Notes: generated by a model from the letters alone, not told the origin. 24,198 bases of DNA from CAZKTO01 sp964555685 (GCA_964555685.1 CAZKTO010000047.1:1-24198), one strand, 5' to 3'. Counted from the first letter of the stretch, positions 13,683 through 22,268 are shown. Translations and numbers: made by a program.

Positions 13683-14780
13683 CTAATTCATGTGGTAGAG
13701 CTCGGCCACGTTCCCGCACGTGATCCGGAAGAGGTCGTCCTTGGGCACGCCGGCGAACTGCTCGGCGATGTGCTTGCGCGAGTTGGGCCAGCTCGTGTCC
13801 GAGTGGGGGTAGTCGGACGACCACATGATGTTCTTGACGCCGATGATGGTGCGAAGCGGCGCCGCGCCGATGTCCCGCACGAAGGTCATGCCGATGTGGT
13901 CGCGGAAGAAGGCGCTGGGCAGCTTGCCGGACTTGAGGCCGGTGCCGGCCCAGAAGCGGTGCCGGTGGTAGACGTGGTCCATGCGCTCCATGAGGTTGGC
14001 GGCCCAGCTCACGTCGTTCTCGACGGAGATGACCTTGAGCCTGGGGAAGCGCTCGAAGACGCCGGAGAAGATCATGGCGGCGATGGACTGCTGAATCTGG
14101 AAGGTGGCGACGCTGTAGGTGGTGCACCAGTCCGTCACGTTGACGGCGCTGACGGGCGCCGCGAAGGTGTGCAGGCTGACGGGCAGACCCGTCTCCTGGG
14201 CCGCGGCCCAGAGCGGGTCGTAGAACTTGGGATCGCTCCACTGGGGCCTGTCGGGCTTGGGCACCGCCGGGACCATGACGCCCCGCAGGCCCTTCTTGGC
14301 GGCCCGATGGACCTCGGCGACGGCGGCCGGGATGTCGTCGATGCCGAGGACGGAGACGCCCACGAACCGCTGGGGGTGCGTGCCGCAGAAGTCGGAGAGC
14401 CAGTCGTTGTACGCCCGGAAGAGGGCCATGAGCAGGTCTGGGTCGGGGCAGCGGTACATGCTCATGCCGACGGTGGGGTAGATGACCTCGGCGTCGATGC
14501 CATCCTGCTTCATGTCCTTGACACGCGCGTGGGGGTCCCAGGCGCCCTTGATGGCCGTATCGTACGAGCCCTGGAGCTTGACCTCCTCGGGCTTCTTGCC
14601 AGCGGATGCGCCCATGCCGGGCGAGCTGGCCATGCCCCAGTCGGACACGATGACATCGTTATCGCCCTGGCGGACGAGGCGAGGCGCCCGGGCCCGGTAG
14701 GCAGGCTCGGTGTAGCGCTGCCACAGGTCGCCCGGCTCGAAGACATGGGAGTCGGCTGAGATCAGGTTGTACTTCGCCAT
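13683..14780 (-). CDS. Metal-dependent amidohydrolase, COG2159 type (second copy)
   Basis: 365 residues, the same family as the gene at 1418-2548 and similar along its whole length (ADSHV, DGIDAEVIYPT, FERFPRLKVISVENDVSW, MWSSDYPHSDTSWP). Metal ligands visible are D10 and H12 in the first motif, a middle histidine in VSLHTF, and D323 with the histidine of DYPHSD. Amidohydro_2 enzymes hydrolyse or decarboxylate small ring acids; the substrate here is unknown. ATG 14780 follows AAGGAGGAG. An extended -10 promoter lies at 14838-14846 and a palindrome repeat in the leader. It appears monocistronic and ends at a hairpin array. Confidence 0.9.
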   Translation of the reverse strand: MAKYNLISADSHVFEPGDLWQRYTEPAYRARAPRLVRQGDNDVIVSDWGMASSPGMGASAGKKPEEVKLQGSYDTAIKGAWDPHARVKDMKQDGIDAEVIYPTVGMSMYRCPDPDLLMALFRAYNDWLSDFCGTHPQRFVGVSVLGIDDIPAAVAEVHRAAKKGLRGVMVPAVPKPDRPQWSDPKFYDPLWAAAQETGLPVSLHTFAAPVSAVNVTDWCTTYSVATFQIQQSIAAMIFSGVFERFPRLKVISVENDVSWAANLMERMDHVYHRHRFWAGTGLKSGKLPSAFFRDHIGMTFVRDIGAAPLRTIIGVKNIMWSSDYPHSDTSWPNSRKHIAEQFAGVPKDDLFRITCGNVAELYHMN

Positions 14781-14801
14781 CGCTCCTCCTTACCTAACCC
14801 A

Positions 14802-14817
14802 CCCCGGCGTGTCGGGG
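14802..14817. repeat. CCCCGRC palindrome, copy 4 (mRNA leader)
   Basis: CCCCGGCGTGTCGGGG, 22 bp before the start codon at 14780, between its promoter and its ribosome site. Confidence 0.7.
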
Positions 14818-14837
14818 TACCGTCCAATTCGCCGCCC

Positions 14838-14846
14838 ATTGTATCA
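14838..14846 (-). promoter_or_regulatory. Extended -10 promoter of the second amidohydrolase
   Basis: On the minus strand TGA directly precedes TACAAT (14838-14843). No clear -35. The start near 14831 gives a leader of about 50 bases holding palindrome copy 4. Confidence 0.5.
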
Positions 14847-14884
14847 CGGTCGCATTCGGCAGGCGGGCGGGAGAGGCCGGTCGA

Positions 14885-15415
14885 TCAGCGCCTTCGAGGC
14901 CTGCCGGCCTTGCCGCGGGAGCGCCGCCGGACCTCCCGGGCGATGGCGTCGTCCCCGTACGGCAGCACGCCATCGCGCGGGACGGTGTACGTCTCGATGA
15001 TGAAGCCGTCGGGGTCCTCGAACAGGAACTGGGAGTTAGGGCTGCCTTCGTTGAACGAGCCCAAGGTGTGCTCGAGGACCTTCACGCCCTTGGCCTTCAG
15101 CTGCCGCATCGTCCTCGGCGAGTCGTCGACGCCGACGGTCAGGTGCGAGAGGCCCAGGCTGTTCATCTTGGGCCTGCGCGCGAGCTTGGGGCTCTTGGGC
15201 CGGTTGTAGTGGATGAGCTCCAGGCGGTAGACGCCGTTGGTCAGGAGCCACGTGGTGAACTTGGAGGGGCCCGTGTCCATGACCTTGCTGGGCCCCGGCC
15301 CGCTCCAGGGGAGCTCCTTCTCGACCTTGAACCCCAGGATGTCCCGGTAGAACGGGATCGATCTCTTGGGGTCCGAGATGCCGATGGAGACGTGCAGGAA
15401 GTTCTTGATGGCCAT
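14885..15415 (-). CDS. VOC-superfamily (glyoxalase/dioxygenase-like) metalloprotein
   Basis: 176 residues with two beta-alpha-beta-beta-beta modules. All four metal-ligand positions of the superfamily are present: H8 (FLHVSIGISD), E66 (YRLELIHY), H91 (GLSHLTVGVDD) and E141 (DGFIIETY). VOC enzymes include lactoylglutathione lyases, extradiol dioxygenases and methylmalonyl-CoA epimerases; the sequence does not decide among them. The C-terminal tail (about 160-176) is very rich in arginine and lysine and lies beyond the fold. ATG 15415 has GGAGGAGG close upstream. It follows mobA and the broken moaD-like gene on the same strand, separated from the latter by only 33 bp. Confidence 0.88.
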   Translation of the reverse strand: MAIKNFLHVSIGISDPKRSIPFYRDILGFKVEKELPWSGPGPSKVMDTGPSKFTTWLLTNGVYRLELIHYNRPKSPKLARRPKMNSLGLSHLTVGVDDSPRTMRQLKAKGVKVLEHTLGSFNEGSPNSQFLFEDPDGFIIETYTVPRDGVLPYGDDAIAREVRRRSRGKAGRPRRR

Positions 15416-15430
15416 GGGCGCCTCCTCCCA

Positions 15431-15464
15431 GGGAATGGGAACTGGGTGCTAGGGACTGGGTGCT
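15431..15464. repeat. Short imperfect tandem repeat
   Basis: Units of the type GGGAACTGGGTGCTA and GGGACTGGGTGCT follow a shortened GGGAATG unit, just upstream of the VOC gene and overlapping the end of the moaD-like remnant. Confidence 0.6.
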
Positions 15465-15491
15465 CCGTTCGAGGGTGCGTGGGCGGGAAGA

Positions 15492-15606
15492 CCGGCCAGG
15501 ACGACGCCTGTCACCGCCGCATCGTCTCCCATGGCCGGATTTATAGATTGAGGCGGTCGCTGGGGGTAGCCCCTTGAGGGGCGCCCGCACTCCGACCGGT
15601 CGGGGT
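15492..15606. repeat. 115-bp direct repeat, copy 1
   Basis: It matches 16366-16478 with a 2-base insertion and three substitutions that I can see. It includes the first 14 codons of mobA, its upstream AT-rich box (altered here by the insertion), a GTAGCCCCTTGAGGGGCGCCC segment and a palindrome. Here it lies inside the end of the moaD-like gene. Confidence 0.9.
15591..15606. repeat. CCCCGRC palindrome, copy 5
   Basis: CTCCGACCGGTCGGGG, one base off the pattern. It forms the outer end of direct-repeat copy 1, where MoaD similarity is lost. Confidence 0.65.
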
Positions 15607-15788
15607 ACCCGAGGACGATGGCCCTGCCGGCGAGGGCAGGGCAGGCACGAGCGAGCTCGGCCAAGACGGCGGCCAGCGTGGCGCCCACTGGCGCGGTGAG
15701 GTCGATGGATGCGCGACTGGCGGCCAGGCGCGCCACGCCGAAGAGCTCGACGCCGCAAGCGATGGTACCCTCGATCTCGGCTGGCATC

Positions 15789-16406
15789 TCAGCGGCCCTC
15801 CTGGGCCAACGCCAGGGCGCGGTCGAGATCGTCCTGGGTGTTGATGTTGAAGAAGGTGAGAAGATCGGGGTCGAAGCGGCGCACCTCCTCCTCCGGCAGA
15901 GAGCGGACGCGCACCTCCTCGAAGAAGAGCGCGATCTCGAGCTCGTCGCGCTCCAGACGGCGCTGGATGATGGGCAGGCAGCTCTTGGCGTAGGCGGCGT
16001 GGGTGGGCTCCGGGCGTCCGCCAACGACGGGCACGACGACGTCGAAGCCAGGCCGCAGGGACAGCATGTGGGCGAGCAGGCGGGCGTTCAGGAAGGGCAT
16101 GTCGCATGCGACGACGATGGCCCAGGGGTGGGATGCCGCCGCGAGGCCGGAGTAGATGCCACCCAGGGATCCCTTGCCGGGGTAGGCATCGGGGGTGACG
16201 AGCGCGCCGGGCGGCAGGGGGAGCGCGCCCGCGGCCGAGGCGTCGGCGACAACGGCGACTAGCTCGTCGCAGACCTGGGCCAGGCGGCCCATGACGCGGG
16301 CCATGAGGGGCTCCCCGCCGAAGGGCTCCAGCCGCTTGTCGCGCCCCAGCCTGCGGCTCTGGCCGCCGGCCAGGACGACGCCTGTCACCGCCGCATCGTC
16401 TCCCAT
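15789..16406 (-). CDS. mobA: Molybdenum cofactor guanylyltransferase
   Basis: A 205-residue cytoplasmic nucleotidyltransferase that joins GMP to molybdopterin to make the guanine dinucleotide cofactor. Signatures in order: VVLAGGQSRRLGRDK (10-24, nucleotide binding), LGGIYSGL (81-88), ACDMPFL with metal-binding D102, and FNINTQDDL (186-194). Length is normal. ATG 16406 lies only six bases after a TATAAT (16413-16418), so the mRNA may be leaderless. A moaD-like gene follows with a one-base gap. The upstream region and the first 14 codons are duplicated at 15492-15606. No molybdoenzyme is encoded in the window. Also possible is a MocA-like cytidylyltransferase, but the motifs favour MobA. Confidence 0.93.
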   Translation of the reverse strand: MGDDAAVTGVVLAGGQSRRLGRDKRLEPFGGEPLMARVMGRLAQVCDELVAVVADASAAGALPLPPGALVTPDAYPGKGSLGGIYSGLAAASHPWAIVVACDMPFLNARLLAHMLSLRPGFDVVVPVVGGRPEPTHAAYAKSCLPIIQRRLERDELEIALFFEEVRVRSLPEEEVRRFDPDLLTFFNINTQDDLDRALALAQEGR

Positions 16407-16412
16407 GGCCGG

Positions 16413-16418
16413 ATTATA
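16413..16418 (-). promoter_or_regulatory. -10 element of mobA
   Basis: TATAAT on the minus strand, six bases before ATG 16406; no clear -35. Transcription would begin at or next to the start codon. The duplicate copy reads TATAAA because of its 2-base insertion. Confidence 0.5.
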
Positions 16419-16462
16419 GATTGAGGCGGTCGCTGGGGGTAGCCCTTTGAGGGGCGCCCGCA

Positions 16463-16478
16463 CCCCGGCCGGTCGGGG
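16463..16478. repeat. CCCCGRC palindrome, copy 6
   Basis: CCCCGGCCGGTCGGGG, the outer end of direct-repeat copy 2, upstream of the mobA promoter. Confidence 0.7.
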
Positions 16479-16508
16479 TGGGAGAGGTCCTCCCGGCGCA
16501 TAGGGGCG

Positions 16509-16517
16509 TGCTATACT
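16509..16517 (+). promoter_or_regulatory. Extended -10 promoter of the GYD gene
   Basis: TGC directly precedes TATACT (16512-16517). No good -35. The start near 16524 makes palindrome copy 7 the first part of the leader. Confidence 0.55.
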
Positions 16518-16528
16518 CCGCCAAACTA

Positions 16529-16544
16529 CCCCGACAGGTCGGGG
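16529..16544. repeat. CCCCGRC palindrome, copy 7 (mRNA leader)
   Basis: CCCCGACAGGTCGGGG, 16 bp before the start codon at 16560 and directly before the GAGGAG ribosome site. Confidence 0.7.
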
Positions 16545-16559
16545 CGCAGAGGAGCCACC

Positions 16560-16889
16560 ATGCCCAAGTACCTCTTCCTGGCGTCGTACACGGCCGAAGG
16601 GACCAAGGGAGTGCTGAAGGACGGCGGAACGAAGCGCCGCGACAACCTCGCACGGGTCGTCAAAGGGCTGGGCGGCAAGCTCGAGGCGTTCTACTTCGCC
16701 TTCGGCGAGCACGACGCGGTGAGCATCGTGGACCTGCCCGACAACGTCACCACGGCGGCGGTGAGCATGGCCATCAACGCCACGGGCGCCGTCAACGCCA
16801 AGACCGTCGTGCTGCTTACGCCCGCCGAGATGGACGCGGCGACGAGGAAGATCGTGAGGTACAGCCCGCCGGGCGCGAAGAAGAAGTAA
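16560..16889 (+). CDS. GYD-domain protein
   Basis: A 109-residue soluble protein of the GYD family (COG4274), small ferredoxin-fold-like proteins of unknown function. KYLFLASYTAEGTKG at the start, GGKLEAFYFAFGEHDAV (where GxYD is usual the sequence reads GEHD) and a C-terminal LLTPAEMDAA are characteristic. ATG 16560 follows GAGGAG by five bases. It stands alone behind its own extended -10 promoter and a leader hairpin. The TAA stop touches a 28-bp repeat. Family confident, role unknown. Confidence 0.85.
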   Translation: MPKYLFLASYTAEGTKGVLKDGGTKRRDNLARVVKGLGGKLEAFYFAFGEHDAVSIVDLPDNVTTAAVSMAINATGAVNAKTVVLLTPAEMDAATRKIVRYSPPGAKKK

Positions 16890-16916
16890 TCCGCAGATTG
16901 CGCAGATTCCACAGAT
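16889..16916. repeat. 28-bp ATCTGYG-type repeat, copy 2
   Basis: Inverse-orientation partner of 7561-7588 with two differences. It begins at the last base of the GYD stop codon, so both copies touch the end of a gene. Confidence 0.75.
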
Positions 16917-16956
16917 TTTGGCCGGGCAGCCAACAATCGGCCTGGCTTGAATGGCA

Positions 16957-17322
16957 TTACGACGCTTGTTCCAGCCACGCACGGGTCCGCCGCGCCCAGC
17001 CTTCGGCGTCCTGCACGCCGAGCACCAGGCGCTTGTACCAGCCCCGCCTGAGCTCGATCACCAGACCTATGTTCCACGACGACCGCGTGACGTACCAGAA
17101 CTCCAGGCCGCCGCGCTTCCAAAAGCCGCCCGCCATGATGCACCGGGGGACGTAGGTGCCGCAGGCCCGCAGGCGCATCCAGTCCCGGCGCGGCTTGATG
17201 GCCTCGTCGCTGGCCGAGACCACGGCGTCGCGCGGGAGACGAAACGAGCCGTGCAGCGACCACACGCGCTCCCAGAAGGTGAGGCGGATGTGGAGGGTGT
17301 CTGGGGTTAGCTCAAGCTGCAT
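16957..17322 (-). CDS. Small PH-like protein of unknown function
   Basis: 121 residues, soluble, with alternating hydrophobic beta-strand pattern (LHIRLTFWERVWSLHG, GLEFWYVTRSSWNIGLVIEL) and a single C-terminal helix, consistent with a bacterial PH-type domain. Similar short proteins are usually annotated as hypothetical. ATG 17322 was chosen as the natural beginning of the strand pattern, though no good ribosome site precedes it. A perfect 28-bp palindrome lies 15 bp upstream. It probably is a real gene, as the protein is well composed and covers the interval, but its role cannot be told. Confidence 0.65.
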   Translation of the reverse strand: MQLELTPDTLHIRLTFWERVWSLHGSFRLPRDAVVSASDEAIKPRRDWMRLRACGTYVPRCIMAGGFWKRGGLEFWYVTRSSWNIGLVIELRRGWYKRLVLGVQDAEGWARRTRAWLEQAS

Positions 17323-17336
17323 AGGCTAGCCAAATC

Positions 17337-17364
17337 GCAGGGGCGGCCCTAGGGCCGCCCCTGC
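17337..17364. repeat. 28-bp perfect palindrome
   Basis: GCAGGGGCGGCCCT followed directly by its reverse complement with no spacer. It lies between the DRE-TIM gene end (17466) and the PH-like gene start (17322), both read leftward; it may be a weak terminator or a leader structure. No T-run follows. Confidence 0.7.
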
Positions 17365-17395
17365 ATCTGTCAACTCTCGCATCTGTTGCCTGCAC

Positions 17396-17427
17396 GCGGC
17401 AGTGGTTGCTAGCCGGTGCTACCGGCC
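17396..17427. repeat. 32-bp direct repeat, intergenic copy
   Basis: It matches 17489-17520 with three substitutions; each unit contains the stem CCGGT/ACCGG. This copy lies past the stop of the DRE-TIM gene. Confidence 0.7.
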
Positions 17428-17465
17428 TGCGCCGCGGGGGCTGTCAGCCACCCCTCCAGTAGTCA

Positions 17466-18878
17466 TCAAGTGCGCTCGCTAACCAGAGGCGGCAGCGGTT
17501 GCCCGCCGGTGCTACCGGCCCGCTCGTACTCCTCCGCTAGCCGGTACAACTCGTCCTCAGTGAAGAACGTTCTCCGGGCGTCCACGTAGGCCCGCCGTTC
17601 GGGGTCCCACCGGCCGTCGTAGGCCTCCTGCACCATGTCGTACACATACTTCACCACGCGGCTCGCCGTCGCGTACGTAGCCGGACGGCCCAGCGCGGAC
17701 GCCTTCTTGTTCAGCAGCGCGACGATGCCCTCCGAACCGGAGAGCGAGCCGACGCGGTGCAGCTCGACGGTGCGCTCGCCCAGAAGCTGCGGGTCGAAGG
17801 GAAAGTAGATGTCGCCGCCCTCGGCCTTCTTCTGACGCTCGACGCCGGACTGGTGGATGCCGGCCTGGGTGGTGAAGATGGCGTCGCCGACGATGGGCGC
17901 CTTGATGTTGACCTCGGTCACCTCGTTCCGCACGAGCTCCGTCATCTCGCGCAGCGCCTCCAGCTTGAAGCCGGGGTCGCCGTAGATACGGATATAGTCG
18001 GCCAGCACCTGCTCGAGGGTGGTGTTGCCGGTGCGCTCGCCCAGGCCGCCGAAGGCCACGTTGACGCGCTTGGCCCCGTAGCGCCAGGCGATGATGCTGT
18101 TGGCCGTGGCGAAGCCGAAGTCGTTGTGCCCGTGCCACTCGACCTCGGCGCCCGTCTCCAAGACCACGGTCGAGATCAGGCGCGGGACGCCCATGGGCAG
18201 CGAGGCGTAGGCGTCGGGGAAGCCGATGCCCAGGGTGTCGCAGATGCGAAATTTTGCCTTCCCCTCGGTCTCGCGCAGCACGCGCTGGATGAAGGGGACG
18301 ATGAAGCCGTAGATATCGGCCTTGGTGGCGTCCTCCAGGTGGACGCGTGGCGTGACGCCGTGCTCCACGGCCGTGAGGATGGGCTTCAGGTACTTCTCGA
18401 CGGCCTCCTGCTTGCTGCGATAGCCCAGCTTGGCGTAGATGTGATGGTCGGAGGCGGAGGCGAGCATGCCGGTCTCCTTGACCTTGCCGCCGCTGACCTC
18501 AACCATCAGCTTGATATCCTTGGGCGTGGCGCGGGTCCAGGTGGTGACCTGGGGAAAGTCGTAGCCGCGCTCCAGGAGGCGCTCCAGGCACCAGATATCG
18601 CGCTTCTGGTAGATGAAGACCTCGACCTGCTCGATGCGGCCGGTGCGGTTGTCGAGCTTGTGGAGGAGGTCGAAGTACTTGACGCGCGCCTCGGCGGGGA
18701 AGAGGGCGAAGCGGGAGTCCTGGGCGCCGTCGCGGAGCGTGGTATCGGTGATGAGCTTAGGGATGGGGTTGAGAGCGGGCGGCGGGATAGGCGCGGGCTC
18801 GGCCTCGAAGCCGAGCGGCGGCATCTTGCCGTGGAAGTTGTAGAAGCGCTTCTGGGGGTTGACGGCGTACTGCTTCAT
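17466..18878 (-). CDS. DRE-TIM metallolyase: 2-isopropylmalate/homocitrate/(Re)-citrate-synthase-like
   Basis: A 470-residue cytosolic enzyme of the LeuA/homocitrate-synthase superfamily, which condenses acetyl-CoA with a 2-oxoacid using a divalent metal. ITDTTLRDGAQD (43-54) carries the DTTLRDG signature with R49 and D50; EWHGHNDFG holds the metal-binding H249 and H251; AFGGLGERTGNTTLEQV follows, as in LeuA. The C-terminal regulatory domain of true LeuA is absent, replaced by about 100 residues (RVVKYVYDMVQEAYDGRW). An ATG at 18878 with GGTGG upstream is preferred over a TTG at 18902. No leucine or lysine genes are nearby, so a (Re)-citrate synthase, known from Clostridium kluyveri and Dehalococcoides, is one alternative. 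The last codons are duplicated downstream (17396-17427). Confidence 0.85.
   Translation of the reverse strand: MKQYAVNPQKRFYNFHGKMPPLGFEAEPAPIPPPALNPIPKLITDTTLRDGAQDSRFALFPAEARVKYFDLLHKLDNRTGRIEQVEVFIYQKRDIWCLERLLERGYDFPQVTTWTRATPKDIKLMVEVSGGKVKETGMLASASDHHIYAKLGYRSKQEAVEKYLKPILTAVEHGVTPRVHLEDATKADIYGFIVPFIQRVLRETEGKAKFRICDTLGIGFPDAYASLPMGVPRLISTVVLETGAEVEWHGHNDFGFATANSIIAWRYGAKRVNVAFGGLGERTGNTTLEQVLADYIRIYGDPGFKLEALREMTELVRNEVTEVNIKAPIVGDAIFTTQAGIHQSGVERQKKAEGGDIYFPFDPQLLGERTVELHRVGSLSGSEGIVALLNKKASALGRPATYATASRVVKYVYDMVQEAYDGRWDPERRAYVDARRTFFTEDELYRLAEEYERAGSTGGQPLPPLVSERT
17489..17520. repeat. 32-bp direct repeat, coding copy
   Basis: It forms the codons for about AGSTGGQPLPP near the C-terminus of the DRE-TIM enzyme. 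Confidence 0.7.
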
Positions 18879-18922
18879 GGCGACCACCTTTGCCAAACGC
18901 AAATCATCAGAGGCGACCGCTC

Positions 18923-18928
18923 ATTATA
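18923..18928 (-). promoter_or_regulatory. Possible -10 of the DRE-TIM gene
   Basis: TATAAT on the minus strand, 44 bases before ATG 18878; no convincing -35 hexamer is present. Confidence 0.4.
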
Positions 18929-19050
18929 CACCTAGGAATCAGGAGCGGGCGGGGGCACGGAGTAGCGGCGGCCACGCGGGAAGACCCTTCGGCTTGGCTC
19001 AGGGCAGGGGGGCTCGTCACGAACATTTCTGCGTACAGGGCCCCTTCTCC

Positions 19051-19142
19051 GTCATTGCGAGCGCAGCGAAGCAATCTCCAGCGGGCGTAGTCGTACAGCT
19101 TGAGATTGCTTCGTCCCCCGACGAGTCGGGGTCCTCGCAATG
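19051..19142. repeat. MITE-like inverted-repeat element
   Basis: Left arm CATTGCGAG...GCGAAGCAATCTC and right arm GAGATTGCTTCG...CTCGCAATG pair with each other. The GTCATTGCGAG...GAAGCAATC pattern is one I recall from dispersed repeats in many bacterial genomes. The right arm is interrupted by palindrome copy 8. Confidence 0.7.
19116..19131. repeat. CCCCGRC palindrome, copy 8
   Basis: CCCCGACGAGTCGGGG, nested in the right arm of the element at 19051-19142. Confidence 0.75.
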
Positions 19143-19161
19143 AACCTCCCCGCAGCAAGCT

Positions 19162-19416
19162 GCGGGGCTTCTGGGTGCCTCAATAATCGCGATTGCGGCA
19201 CGAGCCATGCGGCCCTCTCCCTCCTGTCCCTCTCCTGCGAGGAGAGGGACGATACCCCCTTCCTCTTTAGGGAAGGGGGCCAGGGGGTTAGGGCCTTGCC
19301 AGCCCAAAATCCAAGAGATCGCCAGGGGAGTAACGTCCGCCGTGTTGTGTACCGTGCCACCAAGGCAAACCCTTCCGGAGCCCCCGCCTTCGGCGGGGAA
19401 CCGCTTTCCGCCCGCC
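19162..19416. repeat. 255-bp dispersed repeat, copy B
   Basis: Partner of 1015-1270, same orientation. Core 19211-19294 differs from copy A at one loop base; outside the core the similarity is looser but unbroken. It ends where palindrome copy 9 begins. Confidence 0.8.
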
Positions 19417-19430
19417 CCGACGCGTCGGGG
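19415..19430. repeat. CCCCGRC palindrome, copy 9
   Basis: CCCCGACGCGTCGGGG at the right edge of repeat copy B; copy A lacks it there and continues with CTGCGGCGG instead. Confidence 0.75.
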
Positions 19431-19495
19431 CGGGTATCCAGCGGCCTCTTTTATGACAGAGGGCGGGGGCTGTACGCAACCGCCATTTGTCTCCC

Positions 19496-21231
<1,736 letters not shown>

Positions 21232-21281
21232 GGAGCACCTCGTGGGACGGGTCCTGGGTTCGTGGTTCGAGTGCCGGGGGT

Positions 21282-21310
21282 AATCTAGCGCGGGACCAGG
21301 GGGGTGTCAA
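21282..21310 (-). promoter_or_regulatory. Promoter of the acyl-CoA ligase gene
   Basis: On the minus strand TTGACA (21305-21310) and TAGATT (21282-21287) are separated by exactly 17 bp; the start near 21275 gives a 44-base leader. Confidence 0.7.
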
Positions 21311-21347
21311 CGGGGGCTAGCAGCTACGCGATGTCTGGCGTATCCTC

Positions 21348-21353
21348 TATACT
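21348..21353 (+). promoter_or_regulatory. Possible -10 of the methyltransferase gene
   Basis: TATACT, 45 bases before ATG 21399, with no clear -35. No controller-protein gene is seen. Confidence 0.4.
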
Positions 21354-21398
21354 CACTGCGCAGATCAGGTTAGCCACACAACGAATGGGCAAGCTGAG

Positions 21399-22268
21399 AT
21401 GAACAAGGTCTACTATGGCGACAACCTGTCGATCCTCAGGACACTGCCATCAGAATCTGTAGACCTAATCTATATCGATCCTCCATTCAACACTGGAAAG
21501 GTTCAGAGCAGAACACGCCTGAGGACTGTCCGTGACCCCAACGGGGACCGAACCGGATTTCAGGGGTTGCGCTACAGAACCACCAAGGGCACAACATCTG
21601 CGTTCAGTGACATCTTCGATGATTACCTGGGATTCCTGGAGCCCAGACTTCATGAGGCATATCGTGTTTTGCGCCCTCACGGATCACTGTACTTCCACAT
21701 CGACTACCGCGAAGTGCATTACTGCAAACTGCTGCTAGATGAGGTCTTCGGTCGTGAATCCTTCCTCAACGAGATCATATGGGCATATGACTACGGAGGG
21801 CGTCCGAAGAATCGCTGGCCCCCGAAGCATGACAACATCCTCTTGTACGTCAAAGACCCAGACCATTACACGTTCAACACGGAGGCAATAGAGCGTATAC
21901 CCTATATGGCGCCCGGCCTGGTGGGGCCCGAAAAAGCCGCCAGAGGAAAACTACCTACGGATACTTGGTGGCATACCATTGTCCCTCCGGGCGGCAAGGA
22001 AAGCACCGGCTATGCAACGCAGAAACCCCTGGCTATCCTGAAGCGCATTATCACAGCATCATCCAACCCCGGCGATATGGTGCTCGACTTTTTCGCAGGA
22101 AGCGGCACCACCGGGCTCGCCGCCGTTCAACTTGGTCGGTCCTTCACTCTTACCGATAACAATGAAGAGGCCTTGACGGTCATGGCCAGACGCTTCGATG
22201 GATATCCCGACATTGAATTCGTTGGATTTGATCCTGCACCGTTTCAGAGCAAGATCTTACTTCTGTAG
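21399..22268 (+). CDS. Site-specific DNA methyltransferase, beta class (N6-adenine/N4-cytosine)
   Basis: A 289-residue enzyme of the N6_N4_Mtase family that transfers a methyl group from AdoMet to an exocyclic amino group in DNA. The catalytic motif IV DPPF (D27-F30) comes before the AdoMet motif DFFAGSGTT (FAGSGTT at 232-238), the beta-class order. Between them, NRWPPKHDNILLYVK, DTWWHTIVP and GYATQKPLAIL are typical of this group; the target-recognition part is probably about residues 130-195. ATG 21399 has only a weak ribosome site. A GTG-started nuclease-like gene follows after nine bases, forming a restriction-modification pair. Composition is visibly lower in GC than the flanking genes. 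The recognition sequence cannot be predicted by eye. Confidence 0.93.
   Translation: MNKVYYGDNLSILRTLPSESVDLIYIDPPFNTGKVQSRTRLRTVRDPNGDRTGFQGLRYRTTKGTTSAFSDIFDDYLGFLEPRLHEAYRVLRPHGSLYFHIDYREVHYCKLLLDEVFGRESFLNEIIWAYDYGGRPKNRWPPKHDNILLYVKDPDHYTFNTEAIERIPYMAPGLVGPEKAARGKLPTDTWWHTIVPPGGKESTGYATQKPLAILKRIITASSNPGDMVLDFFAGSGTTGLAAVQLGRSFTLTDNNEEALTVMARRFDGYPDIEFVGFDPAPFQSKILLL

Larger units (their letters stand above)
15449..15787 (-). pseudogene. MoaD/ThiS-like gene, 3' half replaced by a repeat
   Basis: The ATG at 15787 follows the mobA stop by one base, as expected for a molybdopterin operon. Residues 11-57 (VELFGVARLAASR, DLTAPVGATLAAVLAELARACPAL) look like the first half of MoaD, the small sulfur-carrier subunit of molybdopterin synthase, or a related ThiS-fold protein. 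After about residue 58 the frame enters the 115-bp repeat and reads YPDRSECGRPSRG..., then the first residues of MobA (MGDDAAVTGVVLAG), and stops after 112 codons. The second half with the essential C-terminal Gly-Gly is missing, so it cannot act as a normal MoaD. It could be an expressed remnant, or the repeat junction could be an assembly artefact. Confidence 0.6.
16366..16478. repeat. 115-bp direct repeat, copy 2 (mobA promoter and start)
   Basis: The 113-bp partner of 15492-15606, in the same orientation, forming the natural 5' region of mobA. It is probably the parent copy because it continues into an intact gene. Confidence 0.9.
18903..19495. other. Gene-free stretch of stacked repeats
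   Basis: No credible gene. From left: a -10-like box, a fragment related to 831-876 (18982-19005), the inverted-repeat element at 19051-19142, the 255-bp repeat copy B (19162-19416) and palindrome copies 8 and 9. Confidence 0.7.

Noticed and set aside
13561..13690. A CRISPR array in the hairpin-rich region
   Set aside because: The hairpins differ in sequence and length and there are no regular spacers or cas genes in the window.
15068..16262. Plus-strand frames opposite the VOC and mobA genes
   Set aside because: They are antisense shadows rich in Gly, Val, Ala and Asp with no motif.
19017..19490. Small frames in the repeat region before acs
   Set aside because: They translate the hairpin repeats; the same peptides appear at 1015-1270, so the repeat explains them.
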